NCBI GenBank assembly: GCA_950295325.1
Contig: OX485803.1
Span: forward strand, 54,389,554 to 54,453,553
Direction of reading: 5' to 3'
DNA from: Polytrichum commune
Lineage: Eukaryota > Streptophyta > Polytrichopsida > Polytrichales > Polytrichaceae
DNA: 64,000 nucleotides
Position 1 is the stretch's first letter, and the number at the start of each line of letters is the position of its first letter. Position numbers and translations under genes: made by a program. Positions 1 to 11,460 of this stretch are shown here, one piece after another. The notes under the pieces were generated by a model. The model made no database searches and was not told the origin of the DNA. It saw nothing but the letters and a program-made list of their open reading frames with translations.

Positions 1-92
1 GGCATTATTTATTGAAAGGACTAGCACTTCGCATTATTTGTTGAAAGTACTAGCATTTGGCATTATATATTCACTGAAACTATTGGCACTTG
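1..92. repeat. short degenerate tandem repeat
   Basis: A unit of about 30 bases (core GCATTATTTATTGAAAG, then actagcactt) occurs two to three times with decay. Nothing else is recognisable in bases 93-439, which are AT-rich and carry no convincing open frame. Confidence 0.5.
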
Positions 93-445
93 TCACTAGT
101 CACCGACAAGCATGTGGCATGCACTAATTTTCTTGGATTCTATGGTAAATGAGCACGTATTCATGAATTTAATATAGCGTCACTCAGTAAAAATAAATAA
201 TAAATGATTAGCCCTCAATAACTTTGAGATTTGGCTAATTAGCGTGTGCTTTGGGATTTGGTACCACCCTCACTAATTGGGATAATCAATATACTGATGA
301 AAAGAAAAGAAAATAAAATTTAACATCCGTGTTTCCACCGACGTGAATTTGAACCCGTTGGCCCTACTCTATTCAAGAGTCCCCTTGTTACAATAAGAGG
401 GTTCATTGCCTATCCTCATAGTAGGTGGGCTCATTTTGGGCTCAT

Positions 446-470
446 TGTGTGTGTGTGTGTGTGTGTGTGT
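446..470. repeat. (GT)n microsatellite
   Basis: Uninterrupted GT dinucleotides near the presumed 3' end of the first LINE copy. Confidence 0.9.
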
Positions 471-1008
471 GAACATTTGTTTGTTTGTTGTTAATGTTGT
501 TGCTATTATTTGGTTATTTTGTTTTAGGAGTTGGGTGTGTGTATGTGGGGAAGTGGCTCTTATCTGGGAGGTTGTATGGGGTTTTGTTTATTATCTAGTT
601 TTCTTTTGTTAAGTACTAGATATCTGGGGTATTTGATTGCAATGTGGTGAATAGTTTTCACTAATTTCTTGATGGCGTTAGGGGGGGGTGTGTAAGGTTT
701 CTAGTAGTTTGATATATATATATTTTTTGTATGAAGCCACGAACTCTTGAGGTGATGACAATGAGGGGGTTGACTTGCTATCCTTGTGTTTTGATGGCTT
801 CTATGAGGGGGTTGTATTTGTCTCTTTTGGTTTCAATGTATGGGGTTGTGTATCTATCGTGTGTGAATGTGAATTCTATTATTCGGATGATTAGGTGGGG
901 GATTGGGATATGTGGCCTAGGTTGTTCGTATGGTGCTCCTGGGATGTATATGATGTATGGTCTTAGCCTTGCCAGGCATGTGCATTTAGTTGTTAGGCAT
1001 GAACATGG

Positions 1009-1417
1009 CACGGGGAGGTCACTTCATTGTCAAGTTGACACCACGTGCGGACAAAGTTTGCTACCCCTATATTACATGCCATATATAATTTTAAAATTTA
1101 TGATATTTTTTCTACATATACATAACCATTGATAGTATCTTTTGTATACTTTTTTGAAATTTTTAGTCATCTTTGTTTTTTTAGTAAATTTTTTAGTTCA
1201 ATTCTGTGTCATTCTAGTTAGAAACGGTATGTTTTATGAAAAAAACAAATCATAAAATTTAGTTACCACTTTTGAATATGTCATAGGTACTGTGTATATC
1301 TACTCATGAAAAAAAATTGATAAAATTTTGACCCATTTTGGTGGTGCAACTTACCAAAAGAAGATTTTTTTTGGTCGCACGTGGTGTTCAACTTGACAAT
1401 CGAGTGATCTACCCGTG
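1009..1417. mobile_element. MITE, 8-bp target duplication, CACGGG family (copy 1)
   Basis: A 409-bp element with imperfect terminal inverted repeats of about 45 bp. The ends read CACGGGGAGGTCACT and, reverse-complemented, CACGGGTAGATCACT; both continue into ATTGTCAAGTTGA and CACCACGTGCG. It is flanked by an exact 8-bp duplication GAACATGG (1001-1008 and 1418-1425). The interior is AT-rich and non-coding. It interrupts the coding part of the LINE between the zinc-finger-like motif and the C-terminal domain. Eight-base duplications fit hAT, P or Merlin transposases; I cannot choose among them. A second copy lies at 21879-22433. Confidence 0.88.
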
Positions 1418-1853
1418 GAACATGGGAGTATCCATGGCATGATGGTGGTTGATTGTCAATTTTGCCAATGTTTGTGAGTGCATGGTGTCTTGTGTGGATA
1501 CACAATTTAAGTAGGTTGGCCAGTTGGTGGGTTGCGGCATTTTGTCTTGCTATTCTAAGGCCTTTGAGGAATTTGTGGTTGCATGTAGATAGCAAGTGTG
1601 GCCATGTGTCTTTGTCATTGTTTGGGCATAGTGTGTAGTTGGGGTTGGTGAATTTGAGGGGCCAGAAGAGGTTTTTTCTATGGTTACCAATATATTGGGC
1701 GGTTCTAAATTTTAAGATTTGAGTGATTTGGGCATCTGAAGTTTGTTGTGACTTCCAAAAGGAGTTGGATAGTTTGTGGTGGATTTGGTCGTTAGAGATC
1801 TATTTTTCTGCGTAGTGGAACTGTTTGACTTTTTCTAATGTGATCCTATTGTA

Positions 1854-2432
1854 TTATTTGTTTATGAATATTTTTTGGTTCTTTATTATTTTGCAGAGGT
1901 TGGTTGTTGAGGGTGGTTTTGCAAGCCTATAGGGTGTGGTGTGTGCTATATGTATGTGTGGTATTGGGGTTATGGCAGTTTTACTGGTGCCCTCGATGGC
2001 CAATGCGTCTGCTTGTTTGTGTTTTGGATGCATGACTTTTTGTATTGTATTTCCGTATGGGTACCATGTAATGAGGTGTACTATGGAGGGGATGAGGATT
2101 TTGTATGGGTGGTTATGTTGGGAGGATGGTTGTCTTATGTGGTTGTTGAGAAGGTATATACTATTCAAACTGTCAATGAAGATGTGGACATCATGTATGG
2201 GGTTATGTATGTTGGCAAGTGTTAGCCATATAGCATAGAGCTCAACATGAAATATGTTTTGGAATCCTGGTAGTATTTCCGTTATTTGTAGGTCATTGGT
2301 TGGGTTGTAGACCCTTGAGCCTGCTATGTTTATGTTGCCTTTGCCATCTAGTGGTATGAAGGAGCCATCCGTGTATAAACTTTTTGATGGGTCGTATTTG
2401 AATGGTTTTGGGGTAAATAAATTGTGTGGCAT
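1854..2432 (-). pseudogene. LINE RNase H domain
   Basis: A 192-residue open stretch with the RNase H pattern: YTDGSF (first Asp), VELYAIWLTL (Glu), IFIDSLNSI (second Asp) and KHKQADALA (final Asp). The four acidic positions survive, so this domain is better kept than that of the second copy. In the intact element it would remove the RNA strand after target-primed reverse transcription. It is a fragment of the LINE polyprotein, not a separate gene. Confidence 0.8.
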
Positions 2433-2829
2433 GGGTGGTGTCTAGGGTGGGGTGTGGGTTATGTATGTTGTTTTAGGGACATTTGTCCATTTTTCTGACG
2501 TGTTTACCGTATATGGCTTTATGGTGATTGTGGGGTTGTGGGTGGGGAGTGATATTGCGTTTTCCTAGAATGAGTTTTTGGAGTTGGTTTGCGAGTGTTT
2601 GTTAAGTGGGTGGGGACTCTAGGCTATGTACGCATACAATTGTTGTAAGTGATGGTTCTAATTGGTTGTAGTAGAGCGACCATTGGGGTTCTGTTGAGTA
2701 TTAGAGGGCATTGGGTGGGATATTGGCTATGATATGTATGTCTTGTTGTAGTAGTGTTAATTTTTGAGGTGTCCAATCATTTTGGTTGAGAATCAAAATT
2801 GTGATGTTGTCGGGATGACGTTTAGGCAG

Positions 2830-3014
2830 ACATCACACTTTCACACACTGACCGCATACACTGCGCATCATCATGCTTGAATCTGCTCCAACGTCATTTT
2901 GTAAATGTGGCCAGCCATTTAACCAGAACGATGCATCTTGGCAGATGATTCACTGCAAAGAAACCATAATTTTATGCTGCATGGAGGAATGTATACTAAG
3001 ATCATGAAGTACTA
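2830..3014 (+). other. possible Cys-rich exon remnant
   Basis: Between the LINE end and the MITE, bases near 2890-3000 translate as FCKCGQPFNQNDASWQ followed by several Cys. The copy at 12770-12890 keeps a similar frame. It may be a decayed exon or part of an unknown repeat; I assign no function. Confidence 0.25.
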
Positions 3015-3409
3015 CACTAAATGTTGCACTTAGTGTCACAAATTCTAATTGTTTTGCTCAATACTGATTGTAAACCCTAGTGTAGTGTCACCAACACTAA
3101 ACGTTAAGTGGACATTCTTTGTCATTCCTTGTGAATTCTTTTGCGGGATGATAGACTTACAATGTTACAATTACTGTCACTTGCTAAGTGATTTTCCATC
3201 CAAATATCAATCATTCATGACAATATCTCTGTCATCACATATGTGTTAGGATGTGCAATATATTGAACCTTGTTTCACTAACTGACAGTTGGATGAACTG
3301 AAAGTAAATTGGGATGGCAGTATTTGTAAACTTATTCGTAGAAAGTGTCACTGAACAAGTCATTGCAATGTCATAAAATACCATATGCCACTAAATACAA
3401 TATTCAATG
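3015..3409. mobile_element. TA-flanked MITE, CACTAAATA family (copy 1)
   Basis: Ends CACTAAATGTTGCACTTAGTG and, at the right, CACTAAATACAATATTCAATG, preceded by TA on the left. Each terminus is itself nearly palindromic (CACTAAATA then TATTTAGTG), a trait shared by all seven copies in this window. The TA flank suggests a Tc1/mariner (Stowaway-like) source. Non-coding. The duplicated partner is at 12907-13297. Confidence 0.8.
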
Positions 3410-5520
3410 TGGGCAATATATATCCATCAAGCTGTATCTTTTATGACCCTTCAACAATTTGTTGGCAGGTCATGGTAGAGAGCTGAGTAATCTCTTGCAA
3501 CTTGGAGGCACATATAGAGTAGAGGAGTCCATAACCGATCATTTAAGAGATTCTACGCCTAATCTTGAGAAGTATAAGGTGGTGCAAATTTTTTGCATGT
3601 AGGAAGATAGAAATCATGAGGATTGCAATTTTTTTTTATGATTTTATTTCTTAAATTGAAATTAATGTAAATTTTTGAAGCCAAAAGTTGGTTTGCACAT
3701 ATTATCAATGTCTAGAGTTTGCCATAACTGCTCCATTGAACCGCTCATTTTAATTGCTCATTACTCCTCACTTTAGCACTCAATATTATGATATGTGTCA
3801 TGGCACTAGTGATTACGGCCTGCTCAAAATTTAGCCCCAACCCTGTCAAAATTCCTTTACCCTTTAGATTGTTGATGGTGTCTTGATCGGGAATAGGTGC
3901 CTCTACTATGATTAACACTCAAATAGGATTACAGGTGAAGTTGCAACATTTGCAGCACTTGGACCATGCTCGGTCTATTTACCATTTAGGGCATATGTAG
4001 AAGGGACCCGTCTCTCATTGCCCTTAGTTTTTTGAGTCACCTTGCAACCTATGTACCTTGGAAACCCAACAAAACTCAGCTTTGTAAGGTTTGGAATTTA
4101 AGGTCGAACCACCGCCACATTTTGGTGTTCTCATAGTTGACTCTACATGCTTTGGTATTACATAGGAGAAAATAATGCAAAGATACAAGGTGAGGATGTA
4201 GATTTGAAGGTAAGTAGTAGTAAAAGTGTGGTAAGTAGACTTCAGTCGCTTACTTATCTTAATCGGACACCTATATTTGAGTGATGGGTGGTTATATTTG
4301 GCCAAGGCTAGGCACCCATCTCTTTGAGTTTGGCCCCAACCACTATACTCTAAAGTAAAAACCTAATCACTCTTATTATAGCACGAACAATTATATTTTT
4401 AAACAACGTATTTGACATCATAATTAGCATTAGAGGCACCAAAGTATTCTAAACATACTCACTTGAGACAAATTAGCCACCTACATGTGGGGTTGTATTT
4501 ATTGCAAATCCCTTGACCATGGTAATAGTGGTGGGGGCCCAACTCAAGAGGTGGGCATCTAGCCTTTGCTGTTATTATATTTGAGTAGTTATGGGTGGTT
4601 AAGTGATAGGTGCAAATCTAAAAACATACACCAAAAATACATGTATGTAAAGGACATCAATGGACTAAATCGTCGAAACTTGTTATCCATTCTAGGCTCA
4701 ATAATTTACATGATTGGGGAGACCCATGTGACCTTTGATGATTCGTACCAATTTGATATTAGCTCCAAAATTTCACGGCATTGATCTTGGCTTCCTCAAA
4801 TACATTTGCCGATGCATAGAAATTCCAACCTCGTAAATCCAATTAGTATAAGGGTATGCGGGTGTTGTGCAGTTACTTTTCTTAATTAAACCCCTATATA
4901 TGATTCGGTGAGGATCAAAGAGCAAACATCAAAAAGGTCCACATTCTCAAAAGAGATCAGACTACGTCTTCTAATATCAATAACTTCTTTACATTCAACA
5001 ACAAACACAATTAGGAGGACCCATGTATCCAGTTAAGAAATTGAAAAACGTGTACTTCTAATGGCCATAAATAAAGCATGGGAGGTCCGATTCTCAATCC
5101 GATTTCTCCATATGGTTCATCGTAGATTTGCAAATGCAACATGAATTTTGTTGTGTAAATCTAATTTGTGGAAGTTGGTGAGCATGAAAAAGGAACCAAA
5201 TGAGACCCATACTCCTTACCTTAACGTAACCAACAACAATAACAAAAACTTAATCAAAACTAGAAGTCACTTCCCTCAACCGCATCAAAGACATTCGGAA
5301 CTGGGAAAGTTGGCAGCAATTAATGCAAGGAGGCAGAGCGAGAGATGAGTCGATGGGGTACTTGTCCCACAGTTTGTCATGCCCGCCGCAGTAGATTATG
5401 TGGATATCCAACCTAAAGTAGGCTTCTATCCATTGGGATGCGTCAATGAGTACGAAGGAGGCGTCAGCAGGCGATCATCACATGTTGAATTTCTGGGCAG
5501 CGAGACTGGCGGGTGCACTC
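3410..5520. other. intergenic, with dispersed-repeat segments
   Basis: Upstream flank of the first hevein-barrel gene. It holds a copy of the dispersed repeat described at 44866-45180 (pieces near 4250-4300 and 4580-4800, landmarks ATATTTGAGTGATGGGTGG and GGCTCAATAATTTACATGAT). No convincing coding region. Confidence 0.55.
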
Positions 5521-5529
5521 TATATAAAT
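5521..5529 (+). promoter_or_regulatory. TATA box of hevein-barrel gene A
   Basis: TATATAAAT in a GC-richer context, conserved exactly in copy B (26948-26956). The start codon lies about 890 bases downstream, so a long leader, probably with an intron, is implied. Confidence 0.55.
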
Positions 5530-6420
5530 ATATATGTTGTCACAGGGGTTGCCACAGACCGATCCCATTCATCTGTGTAAGTTATCCGAGGTGGGCTGCC
5601 TTTCCTTTCTTTCTTTCCAGATTTGTCCGTCACCAAGGTTGGCCTTCAATTTTCATGGATCATGGTTCTTCTACACCAGCTTAATTATAGATGCATCATG
5701 CTTCTCGATCGACCGGGTTTGTCGATGAATTGTACAAGTTACAGGAGTCTGAGCATGTCCATAGCCAGTGGTCATTCAAGTAATGAGTAAATAGCAGGTT
5801 GCTGCTCCTTGATTCTCAACCCAAAATTGTCACAGAGTAGTGTCCGTTTGCGGATAGCTAGGATCACAAGCACTCAATTCTAGATCTAAACACTTGACGG
5901 GTTTCTGATCAAGGTGCCAATTAATATGCTGCTGTCTTGATGAATCAAACTTATGGATCTGATATTGAGCCACTACACCCCCAACATCTAGCTAAGTCAG
6001 AAGTTGGGAGCATCTGTGTCTCTGAGCAATCGGCATGTCCAATATCTGCCTTCTGAAATAATCCATCATGTCTGCCCCATCAACCTGAGCTAGACTGAGG
6101 CAGATCTGCCTTTGTCGTCCCTGAAACTGTTGATCAACTAAGTGAGTATATCACAAGTTTGATTCGCATGATATATAGGGATAGATCACCACCACTTTGA
6201 GACTAATATAGTTTTCGTCCAAGCTGCTAGCGAATGGAACTCTCATCGTATCCCAGCCGACTAACGAGCACATGATGCTTTTTGGGGATAAGTCTGGGTT
6301 ACACTTGATCGGATGAAAATTATGTTCACGTATGCCTTGTTTGCTTTGAGGCTGAGCAATAACATGGACTCGTGATGTTCTACAGAAGACGACCGAAGGA
6401 GAACGTCGAGGCCTGGAGCG

Positions 6421-7868
6421 ATGGGTGAGATCATGAGAGAAAAGATGACGGTGTCCTCTGGTGCATTGGTGGGGATGATGTTCTTAGTAATCCTGCAGCT
6501 GTTGCAACTGAGCGCAGCTGAGCAATGTGGGACGCAGGCTGGGGGTGCATTATGCCCAAACAACCTGTGTTGCAGCCCATTTGGTTGGTGTGGCAACACA
6601 ATAGATTACTGTGGAGGTGACTGCCAAAGCCAATGCAGTGGAGGCGGAGGAGGCGGAGGAGGCGGAGGTGGAAGCACCGGGAAGGCCTCGTATTACACTG
6701 CTCCATATGTTCGTAAGTTTGCAACCCCGGCTAGACTCGTCGTGCCTCTTCAACCGATAGCTTGAACTTGAGCTTGAGCTTGCATGAAGTTTGGTTGCAT
6801 TCATGCTTGCAAGGTTGGTGGGTCAAGGTCAAACAATTTGAGGCCGACCTTCCCTGCATGTGCATGAGATGATGAAGTTTTTCCTGACGGTTGCCAATCC
6901 ACGCTTCTTCTTTTTTGGAGGGGGAGGGGGTGATTTCCAAGATCGTGTTCGAAGTACTTGAACTTGTAGAATTTTCAAGTTTGATGATCTGGACAAGTTC
7001 ATGTTATTCGATATCTCTTAGAAAGCTCCATCATTTTATGCCTGGCACACGTATGAAGCTGGCTCTTCAAGTTCGATGTCCACAAATTCAAGTTTGGGCT
7101 CGAACTTGAAGGTCAATCTAAAGGAGGAACCAAAGCTCCACCATTTGAGGCACATGTTAAGGTCCAAATTCTTTTGCCTTGGCCCACAAAAGTTGCAAGG
7201 TTGAGCCCAATGAGCTCAATTAGCTATGTGTGGCCGGGCCAGCTTGAGTCGACAAGCTGGGCGATTCTTGGGAGGATGCTCATGCAATTCAAAGTCATTG
7301 TCCTTTGCTTGGAGGCTATCTCACGGTTGACAACTTGAGATCCAAATTTTACTCAAAGAACTTTGCACTCATTTCCGGGGATTGTGAACTGTACTAAATG
7401 TACATTTTGAACTTGATCAAACCTCCAAACCTTTAACTCTTGTTGCATAAATTGTTCAATTTATGTGTATAATCTAACCCGGCTTACCCTCCTGTGGCGG
7501 TGATAAAATTTATGTTTTGTTGTGCTATAGCCTCGGCGTGCTATGGATATGACCCAAACCAATTCCCTAACAACCAATACTTCGCGGCTGCGGGCGACGG
7601 CAACCCCAACATATGGAACAACGGAGCCAATTGCGGCCGCAACTACCGAATCAGTTGCCAAGGTAAGGGCTGCCGCGGCGGGCCGATCACCATCAAAGTT
7701 GTGGACCGGTGTCCCAACGGGTGCAGTGGTGGAAGGGCATTCGATCTCTCCCAAGCGGCCTTCAGCGCCCTCGCGGACCCGAGTGTGGGTGTCATCTCTA
7801 TCTCCTACTCTCTTGCTTCTTCGCACGAGGGTGACGAAGAGCACCAGGTGCCGCTCAGCTTCGACTAA
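6421..7868 (+). CDS. secreted hevein + double-psi-barrel protein (copy A)
   Basis: Two exons, 6421-6712 and 7531-7868, joined in phase 1 across a GTAAGT...TATAG intron; 209 residues. Residues 1-33 form a signal peptide ([11 protein letters not shown]). Residues 34-72 are a hevein/chitin-binding domain with all eight Cys and the sugar-binding aromatic pattern FGWCGN..DY. A Gly linker follows, then from about residue 86 an RlpA-like double-psi beta-barrel ([57 protein letters not shown]) of the barwin/plant natriuretic peptide/expansin group. Barwin-type proteins are extracellular and often defence-related; binding to chitin or cell-wall glucan is inferred from the domains. The expansin HFD motif reads AFD here. 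The tail [17 protein letters not shown] follows the usual family end. No sign of decay. Confidence 0.88.
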
Positions 7869-8794
7869 TCCTTACAAGTTTCAACCGATCACACAAGGAC
7901 CATAACATAAACCAGTAACAAATATATCAGCACTTTTTCCTGGTCATGGTATGCAGGTGTGCTTGACTTAAAAAAGAATGAAAAAGGAGGGCCGGTTTGT
8001 ACATGTAAGAGGGGGAAGGTTTAGTACCTACTTGAAAGTATGGGTGCAACTACAATCGTAGTAGTGTCAGTACGTACTCGTGTAGTGATTAATGATAGCC
8101 TTGAGGTTGTACAAACTCGAGAATGACTATGGTAGCTTTTCTTCTACCTTGTCTACTCTGCAATATGGAAGCCGAAAAAAGCCACTAGGAAGTTCACTTG
8201 TACAGAAACTCGCTTTGCAATGGGACTCACTAAGTCTAACTTGGGTTAAGGGCTGTGGATCAACCACGAGTGTGGATGCGACAACATGCCTAAGTTAAGG
8301 CAGGGCTAAATAAAGAGGCTCGCCATGCATCAGGGCGGCTTTATTTTCTGCACCAGTCGACCTATAAGGTTTCTGAGAGAACGTGGATATCATTCCGAGA
8401 GGACGTGAGGCAAATATGATACATAGTTGTAGTAGAATCACAGTATACCCATCAGAGTCATGACTGATGTGTATTGTTCATAGGTTAAAACTATGACATG
8501 TCCTGCGGCTGCTAACTTTTGACCTCAAAGACAGAAGACTTTGGACACCATGGTGAGCATGAGCTGTTGGCTTTTGCAAACTGTGGGAGAAACGTAAATG
8601 AAGAGTTTTTTGTATTATGTAAGAACATCATTGTATTGCATATCCACTATGTTTGCCCAATGACCTTGTTCTCAATCATCATCCTCTAAATTTTAGTATT
8701 AGACATGCGTTCACATTGAAAGAAACAGCTTCACCTCAACATCCGAACAACACTTGAAAGGGTCTTCCTTCCTTAACCATAGTACACGGGCCCT
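7869..8794. other. 3' flank of hevein-barrel gene A
   Basis: Non-coding and closely matched by 29282-30195 in copy B. The duplication junction lies near 8790-8800, where copy A ends at CTTCCTTCCTTA and LINE sequence of copy B begins. Confidence 0.7.
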
Positions 8795-8999
8795 TTTGAT
8801 GAGGGCATTTGTCCATTTTGTTTGATGTGTTTACTCTATATGGCTTTATGGTGATTGTGGGGTTGTGAGTGGGGATGGTGATGGTGATATTGTGTTTTTC
8901 TTGAATGAGTTTTTGCAGTTGGTTTGTGAGTGTTTGGTTAGGGGTTGAGGAGTCTCAGCTATGTACGCAAATGATTATTGTACGTGTTGGTTATGGTTG
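8795..8999 (-). mobile_element. LINE fragment (duplicate of 2463-2680)
   Basis: Second copy of the LINE 5' fragment, minus strand. It resumes at 12558-12719 after the LTR-type insertion. Confidence 0.8.
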
Positions 9000-10078
9000 T
9001 GTATTTAGGTTTTTGCTATGACTTAAAACAAGAAAGCCCAGGGAACTAAGTCTCCAGGAAGACTGAGAAAGTGTCTATAAGGGTTAATGTCACATTGGAT
9101 TAAGGTTCTTAATAACATTTTATGGTGATTCTCACTCTTTACTCTGTTCAATATTAACTCATTCCATTCTTTTTCCTCTCCCTCTCTCTTTAATTCCTTT
9201 GTGATGGTTCGGTCGTGAGTGTAGTGTGTCCTATCTTCCAGGTAGGTGCTATCACTCTAAGGCTTGGACCTAGTTCAGTCGCGAAGCTCAATAGCTTGGC
9301 AAATTGTCAAGTAACTCATTGGCAGGACAACATGTCCGGGGCAACGTCTTTTGAGTAACCATCTTCGTCCCAGGTATGCAACTCCCGTATTATATGATCC
9401 TGATTATAATCACTTATAATGCGTTTTAGTCCAATATTGAGTGATACAATTTGTTTTAATGTAGGAAACCCTTGTAGCCCTTCTAACAAGGAATCCAAAA
9501 ATGTAACTATATATAAGAAATGAATATATTTTGAAGCATATAATTGCATTAAAAACCTAATTATATGATTTGTTTTAATACATGTACCATAGGTCAAACT
9601 ACCCAACTTTTTGGACTTTTTAATAAAATTTTAAAATTGTGAATGACTTATAATTTTAATGGGAGGCAACTATTCGTGGCTTATAATTCTAATTGGAGGC
9701 AAATATTCGTGTGGATTTTTTAAAATTATGTATAGGCAACTTAATGGTCTAACTGTTGGGATAGAAAAATAATGATTTGTGTTAGGATACAGTTGAGGTA
9801 TGTATTTTTAAGACCATATACATCATATGGTGCCCCGACTACTCAAGGGTATCATGGGGTATTTCGAAATATCATGGGTTTTTGGTTTAGGGTTAGGGCT
9901 TAGGGTTTGAGGCTTCTATATATTCGCTTTGAAGCTTTTGTGTTCGGTTTTGGAGCCTTTGTGTCTTTGCTTTGGAGTGTGCGGCTTTGCTTTGGAGCCT
10001 TTGTGTCGTCGCTTTGGAGTGTGCTTGTGCTCATTTGGGAGGGTCATCCTTGGCTTAATCAAACACATGGATTGTGAG

Positions 10079-10261
10079 ATGAAGCGTAGAGGCTCATGTA
10101 GTGGAGGTAGAAATAGGGAGAATGAATATGTTACACCTGTAATTGCCACAACTCCTTCCAAAAGAGGGAGACCTCGAAAGGACCCTCTATCATTTGTGAA
10201 TACTAATCCGACATCTACATTGAATACCCCTCTCAGACGCTCTACAAGGTTAAAAAACTAG
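10079..10261 (+). other. short frame with AT-hook-like motif
   Basis: Within the LTR-type insertion an open frame ends in SKRGRPRKDPLSF and LRRSTRLKN, resembling an AT-hook (RGRP core) and a basic tail. It may be a captured exon end or chance; no homologue recognised. Confidence 0.25.
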
Positions 10262-10679
10262 GCGTTTCAATATGTTATATACGTTGGAGTCTTTTTTTAA
10301 TAAATATGCAACCCAACTTTTTTTTCATCTCATTTTAATTTGATATAATTTGATATAATTTTTACAAAAGCCATCCTCTAAGCCGTTTTTAATACGATGC
10401 CCCCTGCGTATAATATGGGAGTTGTGTACCCGGGATCTTCGTCTTTATTTGTGAAGAATTATGCTTGCAAACAATTCAAATTAATTCCACTTAGACTTAC
10501 TTACAACCATCGGCAATTCTTCAAAGACCGTAACCACCATCGTCATCTTCCGATAGACCTGGCAATACATCTCAAAGAATATCCATTCCGTCAATACATT
10601 AGATATGTATAAATTTATCAGGCTATATCCCTTGATTAACAAGCTTTTATCATCCAAAATATGTGCATGCAAATAGTCT

Positions 10680-11460
10680 TATCTCACAATGTAAAGTCTT
10701 CTTCTTCCCTGACTCTGTAGTCCAGGCTTACGTCAACCCTTGCTTAATCTCCTCTCACTAGCTGGCGATATGCGACTAACTTGCTCAAGCGATATCCTCT
10801 CTCAGGGAAACTACCACAGGGAAACTACCACAGGGTCTATAGCACTCATGCTTCCCTGCACTGGCTATGGCCTGTCAGCCTCTCTCGACGACTGCCTCGC
10901 CCATCTCAGGCCTCTCTGTCTTCTCTCACTTTCTCTCTCTGCCAATAGTCCTATGGCTTAGGCTTCATCCTCTCTGCTTATCGCCACAAATTTCTCCTTA
11001 GGCCAATTGCCCTTTCATCTCCCTCATGGGAGTTACTTCCGTCTTGACCCTTTAGCGGTCATGCCTTTTCACCAACGGCTTCAGAATATGGCCTTACTGC
11101 CGTCTGTTCATCTTCACTCCCCTCTCACAGGGTAAGTGATTATCTTGCAGCTTATCGCCTGCTCAAACTTCGTCCACTCATATTAGACTTAATACTCTCA
11201 CACATTCAAACTTTACTCCATGGCCACTTGCCAAGAATATGACATTATTCCACAAAATTGACTACTTACTCATATGTCCGCTCTCGGACCTTACAGCCTA
11301 TTGCCCTTCCGGCACATAACTACGTCTTTGCCTCAGAAAGACTCTTGCCTCAACAGGCTTTGCCTTCTCCGAGTCTTTAATTCAATCACACTTCTCTCTC
11401 TCGGTCTATCGCCAAATCCTTCTTTCATTCCATCTTTTACACATTAACTTCACTCCCACT
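10680..11460. repeat. pyrimidine-rich tract with recurring ATNGCC words
   Basis: About 0.8 kb of strongly C/T-biased sequence. Words such as TATCGCC, TATTGCC, TATGGCC and ATTGCCC recur roughly every 50-60 bases (near 10866, 10979, 11009, 11091, 11154, 11221, 11298, 11409). No open frame of note. Confidence 0.4.

Larger units (their letters stand above)
440..2829 (-). mobile_element. LINE-1st copy, 5'-truncated, dead
   Basis: Minus-strand non-LTR retrotransposon, same family as the larger copy at 13415-23846. Reading from 2829 down: the end of the extra domain between RT and RNase H (strand ITILILNQNDW and the IANIPPNAL segment); RNase H (1854-2432); a terminal Cys/His motif CPNNDKDTWPHLLSTC near 1600; then, beyond an inserted MITE (1009-1417), the C-terminal domain (IIEFTFTHDR, KYNPLIEAI) ending in YLVLNKRKLDNKQ and a stop near 560. 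A (GT)n tract at 446-470 may be the decayed 3' tail. The 5' end, with endonuclease and RT, is missing. Internal stops and frame changes show it is dead. The tandem duplication break at 2463 lies inside this element, so the LINE is older than the duplication. Confidence 0.85.
2463..8794. repeat. tandem duplication unit, copy A
   Basis: This block recurs in the same order and orientation as copy B (8795-30195). Matching pairs: 2463-2700 with 8800-8999; 2640-3500 with 12558-13400; 3530-5350 with 23858-26395; 5355-8789 with 26785-30195. Copy A contains a LINE 5' fragment, a TA-flanked MITE, a dispersed-repeat segment and a hevein-barrel gene. The gene part is the least diverged (about 12 differences in 338 bases of exon 2 by eye); the flanks differ more. 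Confidence 0.9.

Noticed and set aside
731-1132. 133-residue plus-strand frame
   Set aside because: It is antisense to the LINE C-terminal domain and runs into the MITE; the minus strand carries the conserved protein.
1936-2238. 100-residue Cys-rich plus-strand frame
   Set aside because: Mirror of the RNase H frame on the minus strand.
7461-7905. long overlapping frames on both strands over exon 2 of hevein gene A
   Set aside because: GC-rich coding sequence opens other frames; only the frame joined to exon 1 gives the barrel domain. The same holds at 28874-29384.
9896-9920. TTTAGGG-like words suggesting telomere repeats
   Set aside because: Only a few imperfect units; not an interstitial telomere array.
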